64,000 nucleotides of DNA from Microcoleus vaginatus HSN003 (GCF_022701255.1 NZ_CP031705.1:124001-188000); one strand, 5' to 3'. Counted from the stretch's first letter, positions 26,468-36,330 are shown. Notes: generated by a model not told the origin, from the letters alone. Numbers and translations are program-made.

Positions 26468-27148
26468 TTACCTTAACGTGAGTGTCATTCCCTCCACAAT
26501 CTGGTTCGCTGCTTCAACCAAATCACTAGCGATTATCTCTGGTTGCGGGTAAACACCGAGATAGTCCTTCTCCTCCTTATTAATGAAAGCAGTTCGCAAA
26601 CCAGCACAGGCGGCACCTGCAATATCCCAGGCATGAGCAGCAATCATCCAGACATCGCCCTCGACATCTTGCTTCGCCAAGGCGTAGACATCCGGGTGTG
26701 GCTTCGTCTTCCCGATCGCATCACAGGAGAAAATGCTGGCGAAGTATTCAAGTGCATTGGCTCGTTCCAGCAGCTTGTGGGTGGAGTCCTCACTGCCGTT
26801 GGTGAGGGCGACTAGCTTCCAGCCTGCTGTTGTTAGAAGCCGAAAAGCTTCTAGAGCCTCTGGCTGCGGCTCCAGTTCGGAGAAGGCTTTTACTATATGC
26901 GATCGCTTCTGAACATCTGCCTCAATTCCCAGCACCTTGAGCGTCCGGGGCAGTTCTGCCTCTAGGACTTCCTTGAGCGTCCGGTAGCTGCCTGCATGGG
27001 AGAGGGCGAAGGCATCCCGTAAGGTTTGGGCAAACCAGAGTTCGAGAGCATGAGGGGGCGCACCCAGCTCTACCAATCTCTGGCGGGGCTTGTCCAAACT
27101 GAAGCAGGTGCCGATGATGTCGAATATTACAGCGCCTTTTGTGTTCAT
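26468..27148 (-). CDS. Type II haloacid dehalogenase-like hydrolase
   Basis: A 226-residue HAD protein. Motif I is FDIIGT with Asp10; the second aspartate of phosphatases is absent, as in L-2-haloacid dehalogenases. LTNGS (motif II), GKTKPHP with the motif III Lys, and AAHAWDIAGA of motif IV agree with type II HADs. This class hydrolyses 2-haloacids, but many members have unknown substrates. The start ATG follows no strong Shine-Dalgarno. Upstream lies the esterase gene on the same strand, 38 bp away, so the two may be transcribed together. Confidence 0.8.
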   Translation of the reverse strand: MNTKGAVIFDIIGTCFSLDKPRQRLVELGAPPHALELWFAQTLRDAFALSHAGSYRTLKEVLEAELPRTLKVLGIEADVQKRSHIVKAFSELEPQPEALEAFRLLTTAGWKLVALTNGSEDSTHKLLERANALEYFASIFSCDAIGKTKPHPDVYALAKQDVEGDVWMIAAHAWDIAGAACAGLRTAFINKEEKDYLGVYPQPEIIASDLVEAANQIVEGMTLTLR

Positions 27149-27186
27149 TGAGAATTGACAAATTTAGATTGTACGAGAATACCCTG

Positions 27187-28014
27187 CTACGCCGTGAACC
27201 AGTCCAGTGCGGACTCTATAATCGCAGGAGGAATTGTGTGGGGGCCGTCGAACTCCCGATAAACCACATCGTAGCCAGCACCCCGCACCTGTGGCACTAT
27301 CTTACGGCTACAAGGATCGATCGGTAAAACAGAGTCTCGCGTGCCGTGCGAGATGAACAGACGCGGTTCGCCAACCTGTGAAGCTGGTGCCATAAACCCC
27401 GGCGAGAACGCTATGACATGGCTGAACAAGTCGCCGTTGGTGATGCCGACACTTAGGGCATAGGAAGCCCCGTCCGAGAAGCCCTCGATCGCAATGCGGG
27501 TAGGGTCTACAGCGTAGCGGCTGAACGTCTGCGCCAGCGCCTGGTCAATCAAGGCGATATCGGGGCCGTACCCACCGACCAACACATCCCACGTCTGGCG
27601 GCGCGAGGCAGGTGCCAGCAGGATGAGTCCAGTGGCATCGGCGAGGTTTTGGAACGGAGTCAGACCGCCGCGTGCGTCGCCACCTGCGCCGTGCAGCATC
27701 ACCACCAGTGGTGCGGGTCGGGAAGGTTGGTAATTTTTAGGCACGTAGAGGAGTCCGTCGCGCTTGGTGGAAAGTCCCAATGGTTGCAGACCGCTTGGTG
27801 CCGTTCCCGTAGGCTGCGTTGGTCGTGCCAGCAGGCGTCCGTTTATAGATGCCTGATCCTGATTCTGTGGTTTCTCTGTTCTCATTGATGTAATTCTCTC
27901 CATAGAGTTAGTGGTACAGGCTGATCCAATCGCGCCAGTGATGCCTACCAAAAACATTCCAAGTAGGTGCCTTCGCCTTAATCGCGAACCGATGTCGGTT
28001 TTCTGCTTCAGCAT
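27187..28014 (-). CDS. Exported esterase / PHB depolymerase-like alpha/beta hydrolase
   Basis: A 275-residue protein from the ATG at 28014 (MLKQKTDIGSRLRRRHLLG), preceded by AAGGG. The twin-arginine-like start RRRHLLG, a hydrophobic stretch and a lipobox-like GSAC (about residues 32-35) predict export and lipid anchoring. The mature part is an LpqC/PHB depolymerase-type esterase: VVMLHGAGGDARGG, nucleophile in GFSDGASYA, Asp in HGTRDSVLP, His in FDGPHTIPP. It probably cleaves an ester outside the cytoplasm; a role in PHB degradation is possible but not shown. The next gene downstream on the same strand is the HAD gene. Confidence 0.8.
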   Translation of the reverse strand: MLKQKTDIGSRLRRRHLLGMFLVGITGAIGSACTTNSMERITSMRTEKPQNQDQASINGRLLARPTQPTGTAPSGLQPLGLSTKRDGLLYVPKNYQPSRPAPLVVMLHGAGGDARGGLTPFQNLADATGLILLAPASRRQTWDVLVGGYGPDIALIDQALAQTFSRYAVDPTRIAIEGFSDGASYALSVGITNGDLFSHVIAFSPGFMAPASQVGEPRLFISHGTRDSVLPIDPCSRKIVPQVRGAGYDVVYREFDGPHTIPPAIIESALDWFTA

Positions 28015-28960
28015 GATGCCCTTGCTTCTCCTGTTGTGAAAAGTGAATTTTTCTCCCGGCACCAATGAGAGCAAATGACCTCTTGCACTACATAAGCAAA
28101 ATGTTCTCGATTAGCCATAGTGAGCGTTCCTTGTAAGGTAAAAAAGGAAAATGCTTTCGGGGGTATGCCGGAAGGCAAGAAACTGCGATTGCAAGCTGAT
28201 CTGAAAAGAGGAAAAGAAATAACTGTAGGTGGATAAGCTTTCAGGTAATCGGCGATTATAATCTAGAGGCGATTTTTTTGATATTCATAAGTCGCTTGAT
28301 AGGGTATCCCAATTTGCTTCTTCAGGCGATTAAGAATTTCAAAAAATCTCTCTCGCGTGGCGGTAGCAAATCGCCCACAAACTGGAAGTCTCGATGCTCC
28401 CCAAACCAAGCCCGCCTGTGCGGACTCAATTGGGTCTGGGTCGGCCGACTTTGTTGAATAGAAGCGAAGCAACTTCTGCCCCCCTTCTTCATGTTGGCGA
28501 AGCCTGCGCGTTGGCGTAGCCGCGATTTCCTTTTCTCCTAGTATTTTGCAGTCCAGATAATGAGTCGGAAATGTTATTAAAAGTTAGATAACGATGGCTC
28601 TTGCCTCTACCAAATAAGATTAACAGCTAGTGCTTTTTACAACGTCCTTCTCAGGTAGGATCGTAAAGCAAAGGCGACTGTATTCGTTTTTTCAAAGTGG
28701 CTTCATAATAGCTTATCTCATCAGTAGCATGAGGTGACAATGGTAATCGAGATAGCGTTAAGAAGAAAAGAATTGCTCAGTAAGAGTTTAAGCTTGAGTA
28801 CGTTGAATACAGGTTGAAGCAAAAGCCTTGAAACTCTGGCTTTCGATAAGTATTTTACCGCAGTTGTGGCTGATGGTGATAGGTTCTGAAGTCAGTGGAA
28901 GTGGAAGGGGAGAGATTGATACCGCAGTAATTGTTTAACACATTTACAGAGAAATTAGAA
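28015..28960. other. Gene-free stretch
   Basis: Nearly 950 bp with no convincing gene. A 69-codon frame on the minus strand (28263-28472) has no recognisable motif. Near 28490-28530 there is a repeat-like text TTGGCGAAGCC ... TTGGCGTAGCC, common between cyanobacterial genes. The promoter of the ORF at 28961 should lie at the right-hand end. Confidence 0.4.
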
Positions 28961-29356
28961 ATGAGTAACGTATCCATGCCTAATCAAGCAAGTGGGCCAA
29001 ATCAAGAAGTTAACGTATCTCAACAGGCTCAACTTTTTGCACCCCCCAATGCGGGTGGAAGTGCTGTTTTAGATGCCAACATTGCCGCAGGAACCAGCAC
29101 AAACCCATAGGCAGAAGCGATCGCTCATCCCATCGCCTCCAATTTCTCATCCGCAACCGGAACAACAGGTGAGGCCAAAACTGCTGGATCTTCAACCATT
29201 GCAGGCTCTTATTCGGCAGATGGGGAGCAGACGGAAAAAGGTGTCGTTAATCTTCACAACAATCCACACGTACCCGCTAGCGATGCTCAAGGAATGCTAC
29301 CCGATACTGACGCAATTAAACTTCCGATCGATTCTGAAGTCAATCATCAAGAGTAA
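28961..29356 (+). pseudogene. Disordered-protein ORF of 131 codons with an in-frame amber codon
   Basis: From the ATG at 28961 the frame reads SNVSMPNQASGPNQEV for 49 codons, meets TAG at 29108-29110, then continues in the same frame for another 81 codons (for example SSATGTTGEAKTAGSS and NNPHVPASDAQGML) to TAA at 29354-29356. Both halves have the same Ala/Gly/Ser/Asn-rich disordered composition, so the TAG most likely interrupts one former gene. The product would resemble the small disordered protein at 19946. Read-through or suppression cannot be judged from sequence. Confidence 0.55.
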
Positions 29357-29545
29357 GAGTTCGGGATTGCCTACCATATATTGTCTGTAAACAAGGATAC
29401 TTTTTTTATGCCCATTATTAACAGTTGAGCCTTACCAATCCAATCTTTAGATATAGAGAGAATTTAAGTCTAATGGTAGACCATACCAGCAAATATACTC
29501 GATACCATGAAATCGAAACAGAATAATTGAAAACTACTCACTACT

Positions 29546-29764
29546 ATGAAGACTTCAACGAAGAATTCAACAATCAATACTGATCCAGTCCCTACGATCA
29601 CTCCGGCTTATAACGGTGCCGATCGCAATGCCTGGATTTTTGGTTGGAACCCACAGCAAGAGCTATGGAACGGTCGTCTAGCAATGCTTGGTTTTGTCGC
29701 ATATCTTCTTTGGGATATGGCTGGTTATAGCGTTCTTCGGGATGTACTTCACCTCGCTCGCTAG
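29546..29764 (+). CDS. High-light-inducible protein (Hlip/Scp)
   Basis: A 72-residue one-helix protein of the chlorophyll a/b-binding superfamily. The membrane helix contains ELWNGRLAMLGFVAYLL, with the Glu, Asn and Arg that bind chlorophyll and hold the dimer. The disordered N-terminus precedes NAWIFGWNPQ. Such proteins protect photosystem II assembly and dissipate excess energy in thylakoids under high light or nutrient stress. It is followed 98 bp later by the DUF4383 gene, possibly in one transcript. Confidence 0.92.
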   Translation: MKTSTKNSTINTDPVPTITPAYNGADRNAWIFGWNPQQELWNGRLAMLGFVAYLLWDMAGYSVLRDVLHLAR

Positions 29765-29862
29765 GAGTTGAATGGTCAGTTACAAGCTGTTTGTGTTTCT
29801 CTAACAGCAGTAAAACACTTGTTTAGTCCACACCAAAAATTTTTGAAAATCAAAATACTGCC

Positions 29863-30318
29863 ATGCAAACATCAACATCTTCAAATTCCTCAATTCGTTA
29901 CAGTGCTCTGAGCCTAGGTATCCTTTTCTTGTTACTTGGCTTGGCTGGATTTGTGCCTGCTTTTTTCACTCCCTCTGAGAACTTTACCTCCGCACCAGGC
30001 TTTGGCTATATATTCGGGGTATTCCCCACCAACTATTTTCATAATGCAATTGGCATTTTAGTGGGTGTTTGGGGAATTGCGGCATTTACTAGCTTAAGCG
30101 GAGCCATTGTGTTCAATCGCATCTTCGCTATCCTTTATGCAGCAGGTGCAATTTTAGGATTGCTGCCATTTGCAAATACGTTGTTCGGGCTTACACCACT
30201 TTTTGGAAATAATATCTGGCTCAATGCCCTTACTGCTGCGGTCGCTTTTTACTACGGATTTGTGAAGTCAGCAGAAATCAGTATGCAGAGTTCATCGAGT
30301 GCTCAAGCTAGTGTGTAA
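29863..30318 (+). CDS. DUF4383 membrane protein
   Basis: A 151-residue protein with four hydrophobic helices (about 15-32, 60-78, 85-103 and 115-135). Typical DUF4383 features are ALSLGILFLLLGLAGFVP, FGVFPTNYFHNAIGILVG, and a Ser-rich tail. Function unknown; in other bacteria the family often lies near stress genes. Here it follows the Hlip gene, and a strong terminator at 30411 closes the unit. Confidence 0.8.
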   Translation: MQTSTSSNSSIRYSALSLGILFLLLGLAGFVPAFFTPSENFTSAPGFGYIFGVFPTNYFHNAIGILVGVWGIAAFTSLSGAIVFNRIFAILYAAGAILGLLPFANTLFGLTPLFGNNIWLNALTAAVAFYYGFVKSAEISMQSSSSAQASV

Positions 30319-30410
30319 CTAGAGGAGTTTCTCGAAGTAGAGAAAGGGTTCTCATGCTTACCGGTGGAAATTATTTCATCTGCGCTCCTTGCCACTTATT
30401 CTAGGATGCA

Positions 30411-30439
30411 AAAGTAGTCTTACAAAGACTACTTTTTTT
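30411..30439 (+). terminator. Rho-independent terminator of the Hlip-DUF4383 unit
   Basis: The stem AAAGTAGTCTT (30411-30421) / AAGACTACTTT (30425-30435) with a three-base loop is followed by T residues to 30439. It is placed about 90 bp after the DUF4383 stop. Confidence 0.85.
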
Positions 30440-30750
30440 GCGCCTACATACAGCGAATTTTGCGGAGTGTCTTTGTGTCAGATCAGTGCTAGTTGCAACA
30501 TACCCGATCGCGGTTTACGGTATTGTCCAGACCCCTTGGTTTGGGTCTGGTCATACCCTCTGCTGTCCTTCAATTTCGTTGAGCAACATCTCGTCAGAGT
30601 AGGACGTTTCCCCTTCCCCCTCAAGCTTGAGCCGCACCGACTTTGCGCCACCACTGTACAGACTACCCAGTCGGTATCCTCCTGCCATTGGTAGTGATGC
30701 ACAGTAATGGCTTAATATATTAAATCCCCATAAATTTCAGAGGTAAAAGT

Positions 30751-31460
30751 ATGGAATCTCCTTATTGCCAAAGCGATTTTTTTATTAAAAATGGAAACAC
30801 TTATTACGGAAAACAGCGATTTAAATGTAAAAATTGTGGTCGTCAATTTATTGAAACTTGTAAATATAAGCAGATTTCACTCCTAGACTAAAGCCTTAAT
30901 TTAGCGGCTGATTTTAGAAAAAATTTCTAGAGGCGGAATTGCTAGAGCTACGGGGGTATCCATTCGAGGGCTTCAGAATTATGTAAATAAAAAGTATGCC
31001 GAAATTTCTGGCGAAATTTCGGTGATGAAAAAACCGAAAGGTCAGTTGACTTTAGAGGTAGATGAAATCTGGTCATTTGTCAAAAACAAGCGAAACAAGC
31101 AATGAATCTGGATAGCTTTAGATCAAAATACCCGTAAAATTGTTGGGCTTTATATTGGACACCGCTCAAATAAATCTGCGTCCGAACTCTGGCAATCTTT
31201 ACCTCCTGTCTATAGACAATGTGCTGTTTGTTATACGGATTTTTGGGAATCTTATTCAGAACTGCTACCTTTTAAAAGACATCAACCTGTAGGCAAACAA
31301 TCGGTAAAAACCAGTCATATTGAAACACTTAATAATACTTTACGGCAGCGAATTTCTCGTTTGGTTCGTAAAACCTTGTCTTTCTAAAAAAAACTGCTTT
31401 CACCATATTGGGGCAATTTTTAACTTTGTACATCACTATAATTCTTGCATCAGAAAACGA
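30751..31460 (+). pseudogene. IS1-family transposase remnant
   Basis: The ATG at 30751 opens an InsA-like zinc-finger part (PYCQS ... KQRFKCKNCGRQF). Stops and frameshifts follow. An InsB-like part (LEVDEIWSFVKNKRNKQ, KIVGLYIGHRSNKS, SHIETLNNTLRQRISRLVRK) can be read in pieces up to about 31390. The remainder runs into the left end of the IS630-family element at 31461. No intact frame; inactive. Confidence 0.8.
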
Positions 31461-32635
31461 TATAGCCTTTCTCAGAAAGATGAGGTATGATGTTACTGAC
31501 ACTCACTCGTGAGGGTCAAACAGAGAAGATAAGATCAAATGAACTATAATTACATGGTTGAGTAAAGCCACGCGAAAGCGATACCACACATAATAGCATT
31601 TTTTTGAAAGCACACGATGCTTGACTCACAACACGTTTACTTGTACCAAACTTCATACATTGTTAAAAATGAAAGCTTATTCGATTGATTTTAGGCAAAA
31701 AATCCTTGATACTTATCATACTGAACCCATTTCACAAAAAGCAATAGCTAAGCGTTTTTCTGTAGCCCTGAGTTTTGTACAAAAATTGCTTAAACAATAT
31801 CGTGAAACAAAAAACATTACTCCGAGAACTGACCGATGTGGAGTCAAAGGCAAACTGAATGCGGAGCAACTACTCATCTTGGCGGAATTGATTGAAGGAA
31901 ATAATGATGCAACTCTTGAAGAACTCCGTTATTTACTTTATGGGAGAATTGGATTTTCTGTTAGTAGAGCAACAATAGGAAGAATGATAAAACTCTTAGA
32001 CATTACTGTCAAAAAAAACTCTCTTCCCTTCAGGGAAAGGGACAGAGCGAGTTCAAATCCTGCGATGTGAGTTCTGGAAAACAATTAAAGAGATTAGTTT
32101 GAAAGACTTAATATTCATTGACGAATCGGGAGTTAATTTGGCAATGGTTAGGTTATATGCTAGGTATGCAAAAAGGTGAAAGAGCCAAGGGGTCAAAACC
32201 AACTAAACGTGGCAAAAATGTCTCAATAATTGGAGCAAGGTCAGTCAATGAGATTTTGACATCGGTTAATCTAATAGGCGGAACTGATGCAATTACATTT
32301 GAAGCTTTTATTATCAGAAAACTTGTGCCAAAACTCTGGAAAGGTGCTTGTGTAGTGATGGATAATTGTCCCATTCACTTGGGAGAAGAAGTGAAAAAAG
32401 CGATCGAAAAAACAGGGGCAAAATTAATATACTTATCACCTTATTCACCAGATTTTTCACCAATTGAAAATCTGTGGTCAAAACTTAAAATCATTCTCCG
32501 TTCTATCAAGACTACTAATTATCAAGAATTAGGAAAAGCCATAGATTTTGCGTTCGGACAAGTTACATCGTCAAATATTTTTAACTGGTTTACACACTGC
32601 TGTTATTGTACCTCATCTTTTTGAGAAAGGCTATA
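31461..32635 (+). mobile_element. IS630-family element A
   Basis: The terminal inverted repeats, TATAGCCTTTCTCAGAAAGA onward (31461-31487) and its complement at 32609-32635, differ at one position in 27. The outer TA on each side is the target duplication. The element carries a split transposase. It is a sister of element B at 46533-47685, with similar ends and protein. It inserted at the edge of the IS1 remnant. Confidence 0.88.
31669..32624 (+). pseudogene. IS630 transposase of element A, frameshifted twice
   Basis: The first frame (MKAYSIDFRQKILDTYH, with an HTH region) reaches a run of A residues in GTCAAAAAAAACTC near 31999. A -1 slip there continues as KKTLFPSGKG and LIFIDESGVNLAMVRLY. 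This slip is shared with element B and is probably programmed. A second shift at GCAAAAAGGTG (about 32167), not present in B, separates the rest (KGERAKGSKP, VVMDNCPIH, LSPYSPDFSPIENLW). The DDE residues are all present, but the second shift should inactivate the protein. Confidence 0.75.
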
Positions 32636-32883
32636 TCATTACTGTGCATGACTACCCTTATCTTTTTAAAAGCGCAGATAAAGACAGATTAACGCAGATA
32701 AATTATATGAATTCCGCTTGCACCGTCGGTGATTGTTGACCCTTCGGCTTCGCTCAGGGCATCGCTGTTGACTGGAGGTGACGCCAGAAGATTCTACCGG
32801 ATTTGATATCAAAATGAAACTAGAAGGGGATTAAAAACGATTGAATGAAAAAGAATTACAGCTTTTGGAGTTAAAGCAATAGG
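32636..32883. other. Gene-free stretch between two IS630 elements
   Basis: About 250 bp containing a repeat-like text (GCGCAGATAAAGACAGATTA) of the type found again near 38.7 and 41.5 kb. No gene. Confidence 0.4.
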
Positions 32884-33857
32884 TATAGCAACCGCCAAGG
32901 CGGTTAAGCCCTATACTGGAAGTATTTCTTAATCTTGCTCCGGCTGTACCGGAGCGAAATCCATGCCCAAACCCTACAGTTACGACCTCCGTCAAAAAGT
33001 GATCCAAGCAATCAAGCTTGATGGCTTAAAGATTAGTGAAGCTTGCCTTATATTTAGCATTAGTCGTAACACTATTCGTTTATGGTTGAAGCGGGAAGGC
33101 GAGACTGGGGACTTTCAAGCCTTGCCTAATCAACCACCTGGTAATGGACACAAAATTACTGATTGGGAAAAATTTACCAAATTTGTCGAGGTTAATGGAG
33201 ATAAAACTCAAGTAGAGATGGCCAAACTATGGACGGAAGAAATTAGTGATCGCACTATATCACGGGCATTAAAAAAGATTGGGTTTACGCGTAAAAAAAA
33301 ACTTATGGTTATCAAGAAAGAGATGAAGTTAAACGACTTCTCTTTAAACAAGAGATAGGGCTGTATGTACCACAGGATATAGTGTATATAGATGAGTCTG
33401 GGATGGATAGTAGAGAAGATTATAGCTATGGTTGGAATGCTAAAGGGAGCCGCTTTTATGCTTTAAAAAGTGGCCGAAGACAAGGGCGAGTTAATATGAT
33501 TGCTGCCTATTGTCATGGTGAGTTATTGGCTCCATTTACTGTTGAGGGTTCTTGTAATCGAACCGTGTTTGAAACCTGGCTAGAAACTTGTTTAATCCCA
33601 ACGCTAAAACCGGGACAAATAGTCCTTGCAGATAATGCCACCTTTCATAAAGGTGGGCGGATTCTTCAATTAATTGAAGCTGCAGGTTGTCAGTTAAAAT
33701 ACTTGCCCCCCTATTCACCGGATCTTAACAAAATTGAGCGATGCTGGTCATGGTTAAAAAGTCGAATTCGTAAACAACTAATTAAATTCGACTGTCTCAG
33801 GGATGCCATGGAAGCCGTGCTTCGCACAGCGGCTTAACCGCCTTGGCGGTTGCTATA
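32884..33857 (+). mobile_element. IS630-family element C, complete
   Basis: The 24-bp perfect terminal inverted repeats (32884-32907 and 33834-33857) begin TATAGCAACCGCCAAGGCGG. The ends are themselves palindromic (AACCGCC/GGCGGTT). A TA target is duplicated at the borders. The element carries one transposase in two frames. A 5' remnant of the same element lies at 9642-9817, and a trace of its terminus can be seen near 56226. Confidence 0.9.
32963..33837 (+). CDS. IS630-family transposase OrfAB, probable -1 frameshift at A9
   Basis: OrfA (32963-33358) starts MPKPYSYDLRQKVIQAIK with an HTH (SRNTIRLWLKREG). At nine A residues (33293-33301) a -1 slip leads from TRKKK into TYGYQERDEVKR and then IDESGMDSREDYSYGW, ADNATFHKGG and YLPPYSPDLNKIERCW. 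These carry the three DDE acidic residues. OrfB alone would run from 33382 to 33837. The combined product of about 290 residues has the normal length for the family. Programmed frameshifting at A-runs is known in IS630 elements; for this copy it is inferred from the sequence. Confidence 0.85.
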
Positions 33858-33869
33858 CAGTTGAAATTT

Positions 33870-33990
33870 TAATAAAATTGAAAAAAGTCAAAAGTAAGAA
33901 AGCTTTCAGTAAAAACAAGTTTTTTTACTTTTGGCTTTTGACTTTTGACTTTTAGCACATCGAGTATTCAACTCAAAACTCAAAACTCAA
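33870..33990. repeat. Heptamer tandem repeats (STRR-like)
   Basis: Runs of TTTTGAC and CAAAACT heptamers between the IS element and the next gene. Such short tandem repeats are typical of filamentous cyanobacterial intergenic DNA. Confidence 0.7.
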
Positions 33991-33995
33991 AACTC

Positions 33996-34985
33996 TTAAG
34001 GCGCTGCTGCCGCCCTGCGGTTGGCAACAATCAGATTAGCCTGATACTCTGCCGCTTTTTGCTGAGCCTTTTGATAGTTCGGGCTGGTTGACGGTACGGC
34101 TCTCATGAGCTTAACTGCTTGCTGCCACTGGCTTGCTACTGCGATCCACTCATTTTGAGACTGAGCCGTCTGGGCCGAAACTGCTGCTTTCTGAGCTGTG
34201 TTAACGGCTTCCCTCCAAGAGTCAGGCTTAGGCGCGGCGGCTTTTGGTGCAGGAGAAGCTGGAGCTGGGCTTCCTGGCGCAGCAGCAGTGGGAGCGGGTT
34301 TTGGTGCAGGGGAGGCTGCCTGTGGGGTGCCTGGAGATGCGGCTGGAGAGGATGCAGCGGCTTTAGAAGGGGGAGAGGAGGTTTGGGGGGAGGTGGAAGC
34401 AGCTTCGGGGGCGATGGATTCTGGGTTAGAGTCGCCGAAGGGGAAAGTTTTAGTAAAGAAAAGCCCTGCGATCGCCGCCAGAGGTACTAAGATACCCACA
34501 GGTATTACCCATTTGGGAAATTGTTTTTTCGGAGGCGGGGCTTGATCTGGCTCTTCGTCTTCGTCTACCTCGTCGTCATCTTGATCGAATTCTCCTTCTT
34601 GATAATAGTCTTCGTCTGCGGGCTCGACATCATCTAAACCTACAGAGTCGTCAGGCATTCCACTATCTACGGGGTAAGGCATTGACTCCGCAGGCATCAG
34701 ATCAATTTCATCTTCCCACGCAGGCGATCCCTCACCTGTTCGACGCCCGTAAACCTTTACAGTGTGAATTGATTCGAGTCCCAGCTTCGTCATGCCGGTG
34801 CGGATGAAATCGACCAATACCATTTGATCCGGTACTTTGTCTGCCTCCAGAATTATGTGGAGGCAGCCGTTGTCCCGCGTCACATCGGCGTTGATGCCTT
34901 TGGGGTTGAGTGTACGGTTGATGCTAGATGCGATCGCTTTTGGATCGCCGTGCTTGAGCAGTTCCCGCGGGTTCTGTTGTGTCAT
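33996..34985 (-). CDS. Single-span membrane protein with acidic and Ala/Pro-rich linkers
   Basis: A 329-residue protein starting at the ATG at 34985 (MTQQNPRELLKHGDPKAI). An N-terminal folded domain (about 1-90) contains two beta-rich motifs (LHIILEADKVPDQMVLV and IHTVKVYGRRTGEG). A very acidic linker follows (residues about 115-150), then one transmembrane helix (WVIPVGILVPLAAIAGLFF), a long Ala/Pro/Ser-rich stretch, and a C-terminal helical part (WREAVNTAQKAA). I remember similar cyanobacterial proteins of unknown function; I cannot name a role. The frame continues upstream to 35057, but ATG 34985 is the natural domain start. Confidence 0.75.
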   Translation of the reverse strand: MTQQNPRELLKHGDPKAIASSINRTLNPKGINADVTRDNGCLHIILEADKVPDQMVLVDFIRTGMTKLGLESIHTVKVYGRRTGEGSPAWEDEIDLMPAESMPYPVDSGMPDDSVGLDDVEPADEDYYQEGEFDQDDDEVDEDEEPDQAPPPKKQFPKWVIPVGILVPLAAIAGLFFTKTFPFGDSNPESIAPEAASTSPQTSSPPSKAAASSPAASPGTPQAASPAPKPAPTAAAPGSPAPASPAPKAAAPKPDSWREAVNTAQKAAVSAQTAQSQNEWIAVASQWQQAVKLMRAVPSTSPNYQKAQQKAAEYQANLIVANRRAAAAP

Positions 34986-35215
34986 GGGTAGCGCTCTTTT
35001 TTTGGGGGGGGTGGAGAGCCGGCAAATAATATTAACCGATCGGCATTCGGCGGACAATATTTATTTACCACATTAACTTCTACTTTGGCATTCTGAGAGT
35101 ATTTCTAGTATCTATTCACCTTTTAGCCCGCGATCGGGCATCAAGCACATAGCCGAAGAAAGAAATTTGTTGTAAAAATTTACAGTAAGGGGCCGATCCT
35201 GTGCTCTGTCGCGCA

Positions 35216-36196
35216 TCAGCGAAACAAGCTAGAAAGTTCTATAACTTTGGTTTGCAGGGTGGAGATTTCTTCTCGCCCCCGTTTTAAAGAAGCTTCTAAC
35301 TCTAGGAGCAAAGGCAAACTTTTTTGCAGTTTTTCTAAGCTGGCGTTCTTGACTTCTTGGCGAAAATAGTATACTCGTTTGGGATTGCCGAGGTCTAGAG
35401 CTTGAGCAATTTTATCATCGCGATCGCCCGCTTGGATCATCGCCTTTACCCACAGCCAAATCCGAAACTTACCAGTCAAGCCAGCCACAATCCTCAAACC
35501 AGGCTCGCTGCGGCCAGTTAAGCCTGCCAATAAATCCAAAGCGGCGGAGGTATTGCCCTCGCGAATCGCATCGGCTAGCTGGAAGGTATTTTGGGCGTGA
35601 CAGTGCACCAGTGCGGCAACTTCTTCCGGGTTCAGAGGTTGGCTGCGGTTGCCCGCAAACAGTCGCAATTTTTCTAGTTCGCTGTATAGCCCGCGGGTAT
35701 CGCTGCCAATGGATTCGGCCAAAAGTTCGATCGCTGTGGCTGTCAATTTTACGTTCATTTCGCCCGCGACTTGGCGCACCCGCTGAGCTAATTCTTTGTC
35801 ATTCCAAGGCGGAATCGGTGAAAATTCCCGCACTTGGGCTGGGGGCTGGACAAGTAACTTGGTAGATTTGAGCCGGCTGTCGGGTTTTTTGAGGGATGTC
35901 AGCAGCAATACGGTGGTAGGGGGAATCACCGGCAGCGTCCGTTCAAATTGCGCTAACAGTTCTGGAGAACACTGCTGCGTTACAGTCGTATTTGCCAGCC
36001 AGACAAAACGGCTGCCGGTACCGAAGGGGGGCGTTAAAGCTCGATCGAGCCCTTCGACCACAGCGTCAGCTCGATCGGCAATAATCTTGTCATAGTTAAA
36101 ACTAGCCCAGTTGGGGTCGAGGACTGTTTGGCGCAAACTTGTCACAGCCTGCGACATCGCAAACTCGTCTTCTCCCCAAAACAGGTAAATTTGCAT
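35216..36196 (-). CDS. holA: DNA polymerase III delta subunit
   Basis: A 326-residue clamp-loader subunit. It begins MQIYLFWGEDEFAMSQAV, the usual HolA start (GeDxfl). The central LLLTSLKKPDSRLKSTKLL and the C-terminal helical collar motif SDTRGLYSELEKLRLFAG agree with the family, and the length is normal. It opens the sliding clamp with delta' and tau/gamma during replication. The gene stands alone, with about 160 bp to the gene before and 130 bp to the divergent gene after. Confidence 0.92.
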   Translation of the reverse strand: MQIYLFWGEDEFAMSQAVTSLRQTVLDPNWASFNYDKIIADRADAVVEGLDRALTPPFGTGSRFVWLANTTVTQQCSPELLAQFERTLPVIPPTTVLLLTSLKKPDSRLKSTKLLVQPPAQVREFSPIPPWNDKELAQRVRQVAGEMNVKLTATAIELLAESIGSDTRGLYSELEKLRLFAGNRSQPLNPEEVAALVHCHAQNTFQLADAIREGNTSAALDLLAGLTGRSEPGLRIVAGLTGKFRIWLWVKAMIQAGDRDDKIAQALDLGNPKRVYYFRQEVKNASLEKLQKSLPLLLELEASLKRGREEISTLQTKVIELSSLFR

Positions 36197-36330
36197 GAAA
36201 AACGCTCACTAGCCAAAAAAATCACAGTTGCACGCGAGGCTTGTCCAACATATCCTGAATTGGGCTGTTGGAAGCCCGCGCCATAATATAAAATTTGGTG
36301 TGGGAGTATGTCACCGCGAGGAAATCAAGA

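Noticed and set aside
28263..28472. 69-codon minus-strand frame
   Set aside because: Not recognisable; neighbouring text is repeat-like.
30389..30694. 101-codon frame after the DUF4383 gene
   Set aside because: It includes a clear terminator hairpin (30411-30439), and the peptide has no protein-like pattern.
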